Of a DNA stretch of 64,000 nucleotides, positions 33,434 to 42,078 are shown one piece after another. Below the pieces are notes generated by a model. The model did not search any database and had not been told where the DNA came from. It worked only from the letters and a program-made list of their open reading frames with translations. The position numbers and the translations under genes were made by a program. The DNA is taken from the NCBI GenBank assembly GCA_046846435.1, contig CP128407.1, positions 62,001-126,000 of the forward strand, given 5' to 3'. Position 1 is the stretch's first letter. Each line of letters starts with the position of its first letter. Source of the stretch: Nanosynbacter sp963524495. Lineage in GTDB: Bacteria > Patescibacteriota > Saccharimonadia > Saccharimonadales > Saccharimonadaceae.

Positions 33434-33637
33434 ATGGCAAAACGATTAAAGAAAGATACCCCAACGGTTTTTGACTATAAGGATGTCAAAACATTAATGC
33501 GCTATGTTAATGCGTATGGCCAAATTGAGCCGATAGCGAAGACGGGTCTCAGTGTCAAGCAGCAGCGTAGCTTGGCAGTGGCGATCAAGCGTGCTCGGCA
33601 TTTAGCACTGCTGCCGTTTGTGTCGCAAGGGCAATAA
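33434..33637 (+). CDS. rpsR: 30S ribosomal protein S18
   Basis: 67 aa, DYKDVKTLMRYVNAYGQIEP and RARHLALLPFV are diagnostic. It lacks the N-terminal Cys pair found in some S18 proteins. It binds next to S6 in the 30S platform. SD AAAGGAG, 11 nt after ssb. Confidence 0.96.
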   Translation: MAKRLKKDTPTVFDYKDVKTLMRYVNAYGQIEPIAKTGLSVKQQRSLAVAIKRARHLALLPFVSQGQ

Positions 33638-33639
33638 GT

Positions 33640-33727
33640 ATACGTTGAGAGAACTCTCTAATCCCAAACGTATTTATAGATAGGAGAGAAAGTCGAGTGG
33701 CCTGTGCAGGGTAAGGTGCGGGCCACT
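33640..33727 (+). terminator. Two consecutive hairpins after rpsR
   Basis: First hairpin: ATACGTT (33640-33646) with AACGTAT (33667-33673), enclosing AGAGA/TCTCT. Second: AGTGGCC (33696-33702) with GGCCACT (33721-33727), followed by a weak GTTGTTTG. They probably end the rpsF-ssb-rpsR transcript. The remaining 33728-33912 gap holds only the efp leader; no clear promoter consensus was found in it. Confidence 0.5.
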
Positions 33728-33912
33728 GTTGTTTGTGGGCTGCTGTACAGCGTGTTTTTATTTTTGATACAAGATAGTATTATGATACTACTAAGCCTAC
33801 TGTGGGATGTTTGAGTAAAAAATATGTTCAGTCAGCAAGAAATACTCTGCCGTTCGAAAGAATGTTAGAATTAGGTACGGTAGCTTAATAGTTATAGGAA
33901 AGGAAAAACAAT

Positions 33913-34473
33913 ATGTATCAGCCGACAGATCTTAAAAAGGGTACGGTTTGTCAGATTGACGGTAAGCCATATCGCGTTATTGAATATGGACAGAAGGTTA
34001 TGGGGCGTGGAGGTTCTATTGTGAACGTTAAATTGAAAAACTTACTGGACGGAAGTGTCATCCCGAAGACCTTTAAGGGCCAAGACAAAATTGAGTCAGC
34101 TGAGGTGACTAGTAAGACTGTTCAATATTTATATCATGACGGAGATATGTTCTGCTTCATGGATCCAGAAAGTTTTGAACAATTTGAACTGTCTAACGAT
34201 GTGGTAGATGAGGCAAAAAATTATTTGAAAGAAGGTTGTGAGCTGAATCTCCAGGTGTTTGACGGGCGAGTGATTAATGTTGAATTACCAAAAAATCTTT
34301 ATCTCGAAGTTACATATACCGAAGATGTCGTGAAGGGCGATACAACCGCAAGCGTACTTAAGGATGCAACGCTTGAGACGGGCCTTGTTATTAAGGTACC
34401 AGCATTCATTAAACAGGGCGATATTGTCAGTGTTGACACAGCGACGGGTGAATATCGAGAGCGCAAAAAATAA
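33913..34473 (+). CDS. efp: Elongation factor P with arginine at the tip
   Basis: 186 aa, three beta-barrel domains. Rescues ribosomes stalled at polyproline. Domain I runs DLKKGTVCQIDGKPYRVIEY then VMGRGGSIVNVKLKNL, where the Arg of GRG occupies the position of the modified Lys34 of E. coli EF-P; domains II/III follow (YLYHDGDMFCFMDPESFEQ; GLVIKVPAFIKQGDIVSVDT, GEYRER). Several proteins in the window have Pro-rich stretches that could need it (16774, 24547, 2396 genes). SD AAAGGAAA is upstream. Confidence 0.95.
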   Translation: MYQPTDLKKGTVCQIDGKPYRVIEYGQKVMGRGGSIVNVKLKNLLDGSVIPKTFKGQDKIESAEVTSKTVQYLYHDGDMFCFMDPESFEQFELSNDVVDEAKNYLKEGCELNLQVFDGRVINVELPKNLYLEVTYTEDVVKGDTTASVLKDATLETGLVIKVPAFIKQGDIVSVDTATGEYRERKK

Positions 34474-34493
34474 CAAAAGGGCTTTCTTGCCGG

Positions 34494-34528
34494 AAGCGTC
34501 GTCCAGGGTGTTCGGGCGACGCTTTTTG
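34494..34528 (+). terminator. Terminator after efp
   Basis: AGCGTCGTCC pairs with GGGCGACGCT (one G-U), followed by TTTTTG. Confidence 0.85.
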
Positions 34529-34533
34529 TTGTT

Positions 34534-34905
34534 ATGAATACATCAAATAATGATAAAGAATGGAACGAGATTTTAGGTATTGATGCTAAAAATACAACGT
34601 AATGTATGTATAGCTGGTAGGGTGTTTTTGGTGATACATACGACAGTTGTTTTCATGAAAAATATGGGCCTATTTGCGATAATGGTGAGAGTCTTCTTGG
34701 CCACTACAGGGGTAAATATAACTATTGATGTGTAAATTACACTGATGCTTAGTATACAACGTTGTATTTTAGTTAACGTAGAATTAACGATAGCGAAGAT
34801 CGGCCCATAGGTAAAAAAGAGAATAACTATTGATGTATTTATAACAGCAGTTTCGCTATCGCAGTAGGTCGTTAGTTGTTGAGAAAAATATGTATTCAGG
34901 CTACA
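34534..34905 (+). other. AT-rich gene-poor gap with palindromes, repeats and gene-like remnants
   Basis: No full gene is present. A 22-codon ORF with ATG at 34534 ends at 34602 and, in the same frame, further stop-interrupted stretches follow (a 33-codon run at about 34621-34722). Structural elements: a perfect 14-bp palindrome ATACAACGTTGTAT (34754-34767); a 14-bp direct repeat ATAACTATTGATGT (34718-34731 and 34823-34836); an inverted repeat CGATAGCGAA (34788-34797) / TTCGCTATCG (34852-34861). It may be a decayed gene, an insertion scar, or a regulatory/replication site. Base composition is more AT-rich than the flanks. Confidence 0.5.
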
Positions 34906-34917
34906 ATGAGAAGTGAC

Positions 34918-35637
34918 ATGAAGCAGCGATTAGATAAAATGATACTAGAACGCGGGTTGGTTGAATCGCGTTCAGAAGCAGAGAATTGGATAGGCTTAGG
35001 GCAAGTCATAGTCAATGGTAGGGTGGCGACGCGTCCCGGATGTTTCGTTAATGAGACAGCAGACATTACATTGCTGACTCGTGAGCGGTACGTTTCGCGT
35101 GCAGGCCTCAAGCTAGCGGGCGTGGCGGATAGTTTTCGGTTGGACTTTCAGGGGAAAACAGTGCTGGACATAGGGTCGAGTACTGGTGGATTTACTGATT
35201 TTGCGCTGCGTCATGGCGCCCGACGTGTGTATGCTGTTGATGTGGGCACGAATCAGTTGCACCATCGACTGCGTGACGATCGGCGCATAATATTACACGA
35301 AAAGACAGACATTCGTGACTTTGAGCTTGATTGTCCACCAGACATTATCGTGGGAGACGTGTCATTTATTAGTCTGCGCGACATTCTACCACACGTTGCA
35401 AAACGGCTGATGGGCAGTGCGACGGTGCTTGTAGCGATGGTAAAGCCGCAGTTCGAGGCGGGGCGTCATTTGGTACAAAAGGGTGTTGTAAAAAATGCTG
35501 CTATACGACGAAAGATCCTGACCGATTTTGAGCAATGGGCAAAACAGTACTTTGTAGTTCTTGATAAAAAGGATAGCACCGTCGCTGGTAGTAAGGGTAA
35601 CGTTGAGCGCTTTTATAAGCTACAACTGAAAAAATAA
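34918..35637 (+). CDS. tlyA: TlyA-family rRNA 2'-O-methyltransferase
   Basis: 239 aa. N-terminal S4 domain (QRLDKMILERGLVESRSEAENWI, VIVNGRV) then an FtsJ-like Rossmann methyltransferase: SRAGLKLAGV, SAM loop VLDIGSSTGGFTDFAL (about 80-95), GDVSFISL and VKPQFEAGR. Family members methylate 16S/23S rRNA cytidines. The ATG at 34918 follows a TACAAT (34902-34907) by ten bases; the earlier in-frame ATG lies within that -10. Confidence 0.92.
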   Translation: MKQRLDKMILERGLVESRSEAENWIGLGQVIVNGRVATRPGCFVNETADITLLTRERYVSRAGLKLAGVADSFRLDFQGKTVLDIGSSTGGFTDFALRHGARRVYAVDVGTNQLHHRLRDDRRIILHEKTDIRDFELDCPPDIIVGDVSFISLRDILPHVAKRLMGSATVLVAMVKPQFEAGRHLVQKGVVKNAAIRRKILTDFEQWAKQYFVVLDKKDSTVAGSKGNVERFYKLQLKK

Positions 35638-35706
35638 CGGAGGTAATAATTGTAGTAAAAATAGCATCGTTGTACTTAAGCCAACGTAGTATACTATACA
35701 ATAATA

Positions 35707-36786
35707 TTAGACATTGAACCGAAATTCGACGACATCATTAGGCTGCATGATGTAATTTTTACCCTCAGTACGTATTTTACCCGCTTCACGGGCCTTAGCT
35801 TCTGAACCTGCGGCAACAAGGTCGTGGTAGCTAACAACTTGTGCAGCGATGAATCCGCGCTCAAAGTCTGAGTGGATGACGCCAGCAGCCTGTGGTGCCG
35901 TCCAGCCTTTATGTATTGTCCATGCTCTAACTTCCTTCTGACCTGCCGTGAGATAGCTTTGTAGACCAAGTGTGTCGTACGCGGCATGAATAAGCTGCGA
36001 CAATCCAGTTTCGGAAGCCCCGTAGCTATCAAGCAGTTCCAAGGCGTCATTATTTGATAATTCTCTGAGCTCTTCTTCAAGCCTGGCACAAATAAATAAT
36101 ACTCGAGCTGGCGCAACGAGTTTGGCAAGCTTTTCCTGCAGGGCATGGTCGCCGAGCCCCGCCTCGTCAACATTAAATGTATAAATAATTGGCTTGGCGG
36201 TGAGTAAATGAAGATCATTAATTATCTCATATTTGATATTTTCTATGGATGCTATCGGCGTGCCTGAATTAAGTGATGTCAGGAGCGTTTCAAGGTATGT
36301 AGCCACCTGTCGTGCCTCCGGCTTGGCTTTGGCTTCTTTTTGGAGACGAGGCAGACGATGTTCTATGGTTTGGATGTCGGCAAGGATAAGTTCGGTATTG
36401 ATGATGTCAATGTCGGCTTGAGGGTTAATCGGGGTATTGTCGTGTCGTAATATATCTGAGTTTTCAAAGGCGCGAACGATGTGGATAATGGCGTCGCATT
36501 CACGAATATTGTGCAGGAATTTATTGCCGAGCCCTTCTCCTTTTGAGGCGCCAGCTACCAATCCGGCGATGTCGACGAACGTTACGGTCGCGGGGATAAT
36601 TTTTTGCGTATCATACAGTTTTGCGAGTACGTCGAGCCGCTCGTCGGGAACCGGCACGATGCCAGTATTCGGTTCAATGGTGGCAAACGGGTAATTAGCT
36701 GCTAGAATATTGTTGTTAGTAAGTGCATTAAATATGGTCGACTTACCGACATTTGGCAGGCCGACGATTCCGATTGATAGACTCAT
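35707..36786 (-). CDS. ychF: Ribosome-binding ATPase YchF
   Basis: 359 aa OBG-family P-loop protein. GIVGLPNVGKSTIFNALT (Walker A, about 6-23), PFATIEPN, VDIAGLVAGASKGEGLGN (G3 region), FNVDEAG in place of NKxD (adenine preference) and a C-terminal TGS domain with AGVIHSDFERGFIAA. The ATG at 36786 is chosen since TGt-TATAAT (complement of 36794-36802) lies seven bases upstream. Confidence 0.95.
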   Translation of the reverse strand: MSLSIGIVGLPNVGKSTIFNALTNNNILAANYPFATIEPNTGIVPVPDERLDVLAKLYDTQKIIPATVTFVDIAGLVAGASKGEGLGNKFLHNIRECDAIIHIVRAFENSDILRHDNTPINPQADIDIINTELILADIQTIEHRLPRLQKEAKAKPEARQVATYLETLLTSLNSGTPIASIENIKYEIINDLHLLTAKPIIYTFNVDEAGLGDHALQEKLAKLVAPARVLFICARLEEELRELSNNDALELLDSYGASETGLSQLIHAAYDTLGLQSYLTAGQKEVRAWTIHKGWTAPQAAGVIHSDFERGFIAAQVVSYHDLVAAGSEAKAREAGKIRTEGKNYIMQPNDVVEFRFNV

Positions 36787-36850
36787 ATCGTGTATTATAA
36801 CAAATTCCACAAACTTGCCTCAGTATATAATATGTATTAGAATAAGCAGT

Positions 36851-37345
36851 ATGAATAAGGTTATTGTCTCGCGAATATTTATGATAGCGGGTATCGTGTT
36901 AAGTATCGGGGCGATAGTCGCCGTTATCATGATGGTGATGGGACGATTGCATGTTGGGCTAAAAGAGCCGAGTCAAGACATCGCGCCAATCGCTAAGATG
37001 ATATGTGGCGAGGATATGATAAAAGAATATCGGTCAATTATCGCTGCGCCAAATGGGTATGGTCCGACAGCGCTTGAGGGGCTGGTGAAGAAGATCTCAG
37101 AGCGTGGTGGTCCGGGTGACGATGCGGTGTGTCACTATATTGTGCTTCACGATGCATCGCTACGGAATGATCGCCAGCGGATTGATCAGATTCATCAAGG
37201 GTTGGTCAACTCGATGAAGATGCGTCAGGCGGTCGAGCCGTTTTATCGACTGGGCATTAATCAGGATACGGTAAAAGCACTGGTCGAGATCGGTAAGGCT
37301 GATGTGGGTGCGGGGAATAAGGATGGTACACCGGGTCAGGGTTAG
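36851..37345 (+). CDS. Small membrane-anchored protein upstream of the surface-protein pair
   Basis: 164 aa. One N-terminal helix (IFMIAGIVLSIGAIVAVIMM, about 9-28) and a helical outer domain with two Cys (MICGED, AVCHYI). The tail is Gly-rich. It overlaps the start of the next gene by 23 nt, so translation is probably coupled and the protein may act with the secreted pair and the pilus. Function unknown. Confidence 0.6.
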   Translation: MNKVIVSRIFMIAGIVLSIGAIVAVIMMVMGRLHVGLKEPSQDIAPIAKMICGEDMIKEYRSIIAAPNGYGPTALEGLVKKISERGGPGDDAVCHYIVLHDASLRNDRQRIDQIHQGLVNSMKMRQAVEPFYRLGINQDTVKALVEIGKADVGAGNKDGTPGQG

Positions 37346-38981
37346 GGTCGGACTACGACTCGTTATCGGCTATATGCTGGCACTTGTGATTGTCGCATCG
37401 ACGTTGGCGATTATTGGTGCGGATAGAGCAGAGGCGGTGGACTGTAGCGGTTTGAGCGGTCGACGACGTTTAATGTGTATTAATGCACGCAATGATGGTG
37501 AACGGTTTGCGGTGCAATATATCTGTAAGGGTGGCGGAACGCGGTGCGGTGCGATGTGGATGTCGTCGCCCGGGACGTCGTATACGAATGATGTCATTAA
37601 CACCGTTAGCTGGAATGCGACGTCATTATCACTTGACTTGAGGGGGTCGGTGAACGGCAACGGTCAGTCGCGAGCACGGGTGTGGGCGACAAATGTAACG
37701 GTTAGTCAGAATGGTCGGACATTACTGTCTGGCGGCACGCTTGATCGGGGGACGCATCCATCAGGCGCGTACCACTGGGTTGATGGCGGTAGCAGCATTC
37801 GAGTAAATGGAATTGACATATCTGGTGTAGTTGCGCCAGGAAGTTCCGGCCGTATCATTTTGCAGGTGCGGCGCTGTTTCTATAGTAGTCCAGGCGGTAG
37901 CGGTGCTTGTGCGACACAAGATGTCGAGGTGTGGATTAAGCGTGAGCAGGCGCCAAACCAATGGACTGTTGAAGGGCAATCGCGAGTGTCAATCAATGGT
38001 GGCAGTTTAGTGCAAAACGCGACTGCTGCACCAGGACAGCGCGTACGATTTTTTCATTACCTGCGGAATAATTCTTCGTACACGATTCCTCCCTATACCC
38101 TAAAGCGCATAGGAATTAATCAGGATGTTAATGGCACGACAACGCATCATGCGTGGGCGTCGCCGTATACGCGTAGTGCTAGCCCGTGGAATACGTTTTA
38201 TGAGCCGAGCGATGTTAAGCCATATAATAATGTCTTTGGGGCTGAGGGGATCGTGACGCAGGATGATGTCGGTAAAACAGTATGTCAAAAGATTTTATGG
38301 CTGCCGGGTGCGTGGAATACTGATGGCTGGGGGGTGTCATCGAATGCCTGTGCATCGGTGCCGTATGATTATGAATTGCGACCGGAGGTGCAGGCACCAG
38401 ATTATATTAATGAAGGAACGATTGAGGTGAGTGGCGTGACCGCGCGAATTAATCATACAGGATCGACACGGTCAAATCGGGCAAATTATGCTGTGGTGCG
38501 GTTTGTGTTAAGGGGTGGCGGAAATTATACCGTACCGGGCGGTGAGGGAGTTGTTGTGCCGTATGATAGACGTTCACCAGGTAATTTAGTGGGCGATTGG
38601 GATTGTTATATCGCCAAGAACACGATTAAAAATAGTCGACCGGGTTTGCAGGTGGCAGATTGTACATCAAATAATTTGGCACGTAATGGCGCGGGAACAA
38701 TTATCCAGCGAGGTGGGCTGGAAATTCCGCTTGGCAAGGATAACTTAAGCGGAGTGACGATGACGACTGGCGACCAGTTGTGCTATATGACTATTGTGAG
38801 TACATACAACCAACATGTGAATACCAGTACGTTTCGCTATGCGGTAGATTGTGCAAAGGTTGCCGGACGGCCAAAAGTTCAGTTCTGGGGGGCGGATGTG
38901 CGAGTTGGTGTCGGGATAGACGGTAGTGCGGGTAATAATAATGCGGAAGTCAGGACATCACTGACTAGAGTGAGGCGATAG
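37323..38981 (+). CDS. Large secreted beta-rich surface protein, pilus-locus associated
   Basis: 552 aa. Basic start, signal peptide (LVIGYMLALVIVASTLAIIG, about 18-37) with an AEA cleavage site, then beta-strand-rich sequence with many Asn/Thr/Gly and about ten Cys likely paired as disulfides (CSGL, LMCIN, YICKGGGTRC, VRRCFYS, GACATQ, DWDCYI, ADCTS, QLCYM, VDCAK). Ig-like or beta-sandwich domains are inferred. It ends near GRPKVQFWGADVRVG without membrane anchor or sorting signal. The next gene starts directly after its stop. Probably exported by Sec and placed on the cell surface or on pili. Confidence 0.65.
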   Translation: MVHRVRVRVGLRLVIGYMLALVIVASTLAIIGADRAEAVDCSGLSGRRRLMCINARNDGERFAVQYICKGGGTRCGAMWMSSPGTSYTNDVINTVSWNATSLSLDLRGSVNGNGQSRARVWATNVTVSQNGRTLLSGGTLDRGTHPSGAYHWVDGGSSIRVNGIDISGVVAPGSSGRIILQVRRCFYSSPGGSGACATQDVEVWIKREQAPNQWTVEGQSRVSINGGSLVQNATAAPGQRVRFFHYLRNNSSYTIPPYTLKRIGINQDVNGTTTHHAWASPYTRSASPWNTFYEPSDVKPYNNVFGAEGIVTQDDVGKTVCQKILWLPGAWNTDGWGVSSNACASVPYDYELRPEVQAPDYINEGTIEVSGVTARINHTGSTRSNRANYAVVRFVLRGGGNYTVPGGEGVVVPYDRRSPGNLVGDWDCYIAKNTIKNSRPGLQVADCTSNNLARNGAGTIIQRGGLEIPLGKDNLSGVTMTTGDQLCYMTIVSTYNQHVNTSTFRYAVDCAKVAGRPKVQFWGADVRVGVGIDGSAGNNNAEVRTSLTRVRR

Positions 38982-40991
38982 ATGGCGCTGCAGTTAAAAA
39001 CCCAAAGGTGGTGGATCGGGGTTGGTGCCGTTGGGCTAGTGGTATTCGGAAGCCTTGGAGTGTATATCTGGCGTCATTATATCAGCGTGACGGCGCAAGT
39101 AGCGCCTGACGTAACTCACGTCGAGAGGGCGGTGCTAGCAGCCAGCACGACAACGCCACCGGGCGGCAGTAGTTATGGCCCAGCCACGTCATATCACATG
39201 CCATGGGAGAAATATCCGGTTGGCGAGAGAGAGCAGATCGGCGGGACATCAGAGCGGATTAGTAGTTGGCCAACGGCCGGGGATGGTGGATCTGACTGTC
39301 GTGTGAACGCAAATGCCACGACAGTGGTCGATGGTGTTGGCGGGACATTTAATTATGGTGGGTTTATGATGATGCCATCACCGATGTCCGGCAATCGGAC
39401 AGTCGGTCAGGATAAGTGTAGCGGATCGGTGTCAACATGGACGGCACCGGACGGTGAAAATAGCACATCTTCGGCAACGCCAGCACCGAGTTGGTTTGAC
39501 GACGTGGTAGCGGCCAATAGCGGTGGTCTAGCGGGCGGAGCATATGTTAATCCACGAGCGTATGGTGGATGGGCGACGGATGCTAATGCCACGACGAAAG
39601 TGCCGTTTGGTATACCTGCCCAGCGATCAGGCGCGGCTGGGGCGGCTGAGTTTGCCGAATGCGGTGGTGTCATCAAAGAGTCAGGAACATCTACGTGGGC
39701 AACTGATGGAGCGTTTCGGCAGTCGATATATGATCAAGGTGGCCAGTCGAAGCCGCTCTGGGGTGCACGCTGCAAGGACGAGACAAAGTTGAAAGAGGCA
39801 CTGACTCGGCGTCACAATGCGCCGCAAACTGATACCAATGGTGAAAATTACGTGAAGTCGTCTGGCGTAACGCTATTTCGGCAGAAATTCCGGCTGACTA
39901 GCCAGCAGCTTGAAGAGATTCGTCAGCTGGATTTGTTGAACGACGGACGATCGGGACTATACTTGCGTTTGGCGGTTGATGATTATGCGGCGGTGTATAT
40001 TAATGGCAAGCCAGTCTTTGCTAATCCGAAAGCGTCGTCTGGTGTCGAGATGAAGAGAATCATCGCGGATTATTTACGGGCTGGTGATAATGTGATTGCT
40101 CTAGAGGTGCAAGATGCGATTGCTCCAACTAGCCTGGCCAATGCTAATGCGGCTGCTCGGTGGCTGCTCGGTGTGTATGCGCCAAAGGGTTGGCAGCCAG
40201 TGCCGGGGGAGCCGCGGCTGTACGGATCGTGGGCGGAGTATGCCATTAGTGCGCCCGGACAGATTATTTCCTCTTCGGGAGCAGGACTATCATCTACGCC
40301 GACAGGGCGAACGGGGGCGATTGAGGCACGGCAATATAATGATCTGACATTTCAAAACACTAACACCCCGTTTGGTAATTTTCGCGACAAGATGCCGACC
40401 GTGAGAACACCTGATGCCTATTTTACGAACACAGGAAATTTGTCTGGGGCGGTGTCTATGAGCGACGTGGCTGGTGGCGTGTATCAGGCTGGCAACCTGA
40501 CGATTACCGGTGGAGAAATTAAGCGTGGCCGGCAAATTGTTATCAAATCGAGCGGCGTGGTGATTATCAAGGGCGATGTAAAGCAGGAGGGCGGTAACTA
40601 TTCGGCGGCTCGGGATTTGCCGCAGCTGATTATCAGCGCTCGGCATATTATCATTGAGCCGAATGTGACGCAGCTTGATGCTTGGCTGGTGGCCAAGAAT
40701 GGTACAATTAACACCTGTGATACCGTAGTTCGTGATAGTCGTCAGTGGCTGTCGGGGCTGGATGCGAAGACATGTGAAAAACAGCTGCGGATTAACGGTC
40801 CGATTATCGCGAAGCACCTCTTTTTGCGTCGTACCTTTACCAAGGGTGGCGATACCTCTGGCAATAATCCGGGCGAGCCGGCGGAAATATTGAATTTGCG
40901 TGCCGATGCATATTTGTGGGGAAATGAGCGGTCGAAAGAATCGGGGACTATCAAAACGATGCATCTAAAGGAATTGCCACCACGTTTTTAA
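38982..40991 (+). CDS. Membrane-anchored surface protein with jelly-roll and beta-solenoid-like parts
   Basis: 669 aa. One N-terminal helix (WWIGVGAVGLVVFGSLGVYI, about 10-29) anchors it outward. About residues 300-375 read like a galactose-binding/jelly-roll domain (LRLAVDDYAAVYINGKPVF ... LRAGDNVIALEVQD). Residues about 480-640 hold short beta repeats of the polymer-forming/solenoid type (GNLTITGGEIKRGRQIVIKS, GVVIIKGDV, LIISARHIIIEPNV). Located directly upstream of pilM. Likely an adhesin or envelope structure; ligand unknown. Confidence 0.6.
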   Translation: MALQLKTQRWWIGVGAVGLVVFGSLGVYIWRHYISVTAQVAPDVTHVERAVLAASTTTPPGGSSYGPATSYHMPWEKYPVGEREQIGGTSERISSWPTAGDGGSDCRVNANATTVVDGVGGTFNYGGFMMMPSPMSGNRTVGQDKCSGSVSTWTAPDGENSTSSATPAPSWFDDVVAANSGGLAGGAYVNPRAYGGWATDANATTKVPFGIPAQRSGAAGAAEFAECGGVIKESGTSTWATDGAFRQSIYDQGGQSKPLWGARCKDETKLKEALTRRHNAPQTDTNGENYVKSSGVTLFRQKFRLTSQQLEEIRQLDLLNDGRSGLYLRLAVDDYAAVYINGKPVFANPKASSGVEMKRIIADYLRAGDNVIALEVQDAIAPTSLANANAAARWLLGVYAPKGWQPVPGEPRLYGSWAEYAISAPGQIISSSGAGLSSTPTGRTGAIEARQYNDLTFQNTNTPFGNFRDKMPTVRTPDAYFTNTGNLSGAVSMSDVAGGVYQAGNLTITGGEIKRGRQIVIKSSGVVIIKGDVKQEGGNYSAARDLPQLIISARHIIIEPNVTQLDAWLVAKNGTINTCDTVVRDSRQWLSGLDAKTCEKQLRINGPIIAKHLFLRRTFTKGGDTSGNNPGEPAEILNLRADAYLWGNERSKESGTIKTMHLKELPPRF

Positions 40992-41017
40992 GGGTTTTAC
41001 ATTTTAATATGCTTATG

Positions 41018-41023
41018 TATAAT
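41018..41023 (+). promoter_or_regulatory. -10 element of the pilMNOBTC operon
   Basis: TATAAT eight bases before the pilM ATG, no SD; expected start of the ~6.7-kb pilus assembly operon. Confidence 0.65.
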
Positions 41024-41031
41024 AGAATAGT

Positions 41032-42078
41032 ATGAAAATAGCAAAAGGGCTGGGCGACTTTTTCGGATTAGACATCGGGACGAATGCGGTGCGCGTGGTT
41101 CAGCTGGCGCGAACGAGCAACGGGTGGAATCTGCTGCATTATGGTTATGCGCCTGTCGACCCGAAGATTACAGGTAGTGATTCGCCAGAGGCGCAGCGTA
41201 AGCTTGGTGAAGTGATCATGACCGCTGTCGGACAGAGCGGTATCAAGACGCAAAATGTAGCGATTGGGCTACCGTCGAGCAAGACCTTTACGGCGATTAT
41301 TGATGTACCAAAAGTGTCAGACCAAGAGCTAAAGGCTACCATGAAATACCAGGTCGATCAGTACATTCCTATGGCGATTGAGGATGCCAAGGTTGATTGG
41401 GCGCTGCTCGGCGACAGTTTGCGTGAACAGGGTCAGTACGAAGTGTTATTGACGAGTGCGGCGATTAGCTATGTCGAGGAACGACTCGAGTTCATTGAAG
41501 GTCTTGGCTTTAATGTGGTCGCTGAGGAGCCGGATCCGATCGCGATGCTTCGGGCATTAGCACCGACTGATGGAGCGACCGCAAAGTTAGTTTTGGATAT
41601 GGGCGAACATTCGACTGACTTGGCAGTCATTTATGGCGATATGCCGCGGCTAGTGCGCACGGTGCCGAGCGGACTGCAAGCGTTGGTGCGGGCGGCAGTG
41701 CAAAATCTCAACGTGCAGGATGATCAGGCTCGCCAGTTTATTATCAAGTTTGGCTTGGCACCTGACCGGCTTGAGGGGCAAGTTCTCAGGGCGATTGACG
41801 GCGTGCTGGATAATTTTGCGGCTGAGCTGACCAAATCAATCAAGTTCTTCCAGACGCGCTACCCGAGTATTTCCGTGTCAGGAATTCTGCTGTCGGGCTT
41901 TGGCGCAGCGATACCGATGATGGATAATTACATTGCTAACAAGACTGGTATACCAGCGACTACGGCTGATCCGTGGCAGCATGTCAGTCTTGGGCAGGCC
42001 GATCAGCAAAAATTAGCACCAATTGCCTCGGAGTTCGCGACGGTTGTTGGTCTAGCGCAGCGGAGGAACGGATCGTGA
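41032..42078 (+). CDS. pilM: Type IV pilus assembly protein PilM
   Basis: 348 aa actin-like ATPase of the inner-membrane alignment complex. FFGLDIGTNAVRVVQL (phosphate-1), LVLDMGEHSTDLAVIYG (phosphate-2), SGILLSGFGAAIPMMDNYI (adenosine motif). In other systems it binds the PilN N-terminus from the cytoplasm. The stop overlaps the GTG of pilN (GTGA). Confidence 0.94.
   Translation: MKIAKGLGDFFGLDIGTNAVRVVQLARTSNGWNLLHYGYAPVDPKITGSDSPEAQRKLGEVIMTAVGQSGIKTQNVAIGLPSSKTFTAIIDVPKVSDQELKATMKYQVDQYIPMAIEDAKVDWALLGDSLREQGQYEVLLTSAAISYVEERLEFIEGLGFNVVAEEPDPIAMLRALAPTDGATAKLVLDMGEHSTDLAVIYGDMPRLVRTVPSGLQALVRAAVQNLNVQDDQARQFIIKFGLAPDRLEGQVLRAIDGVLDNFAAELTKSIKFFQTRYPSISVSGILLSGFGAAIPMMDNYIANKTGIPATTADPWQHVSLGQADQQKLAPIASEFATVVGLAQRRNGS

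Noticed and set aside
34534..34917. Recoded stop codons allowing one long gene upstream of tlyA
   Set aside because: All three stop codons occur, at about random frequency, and UGA/UAA/UAG end normal genes throughout the window.
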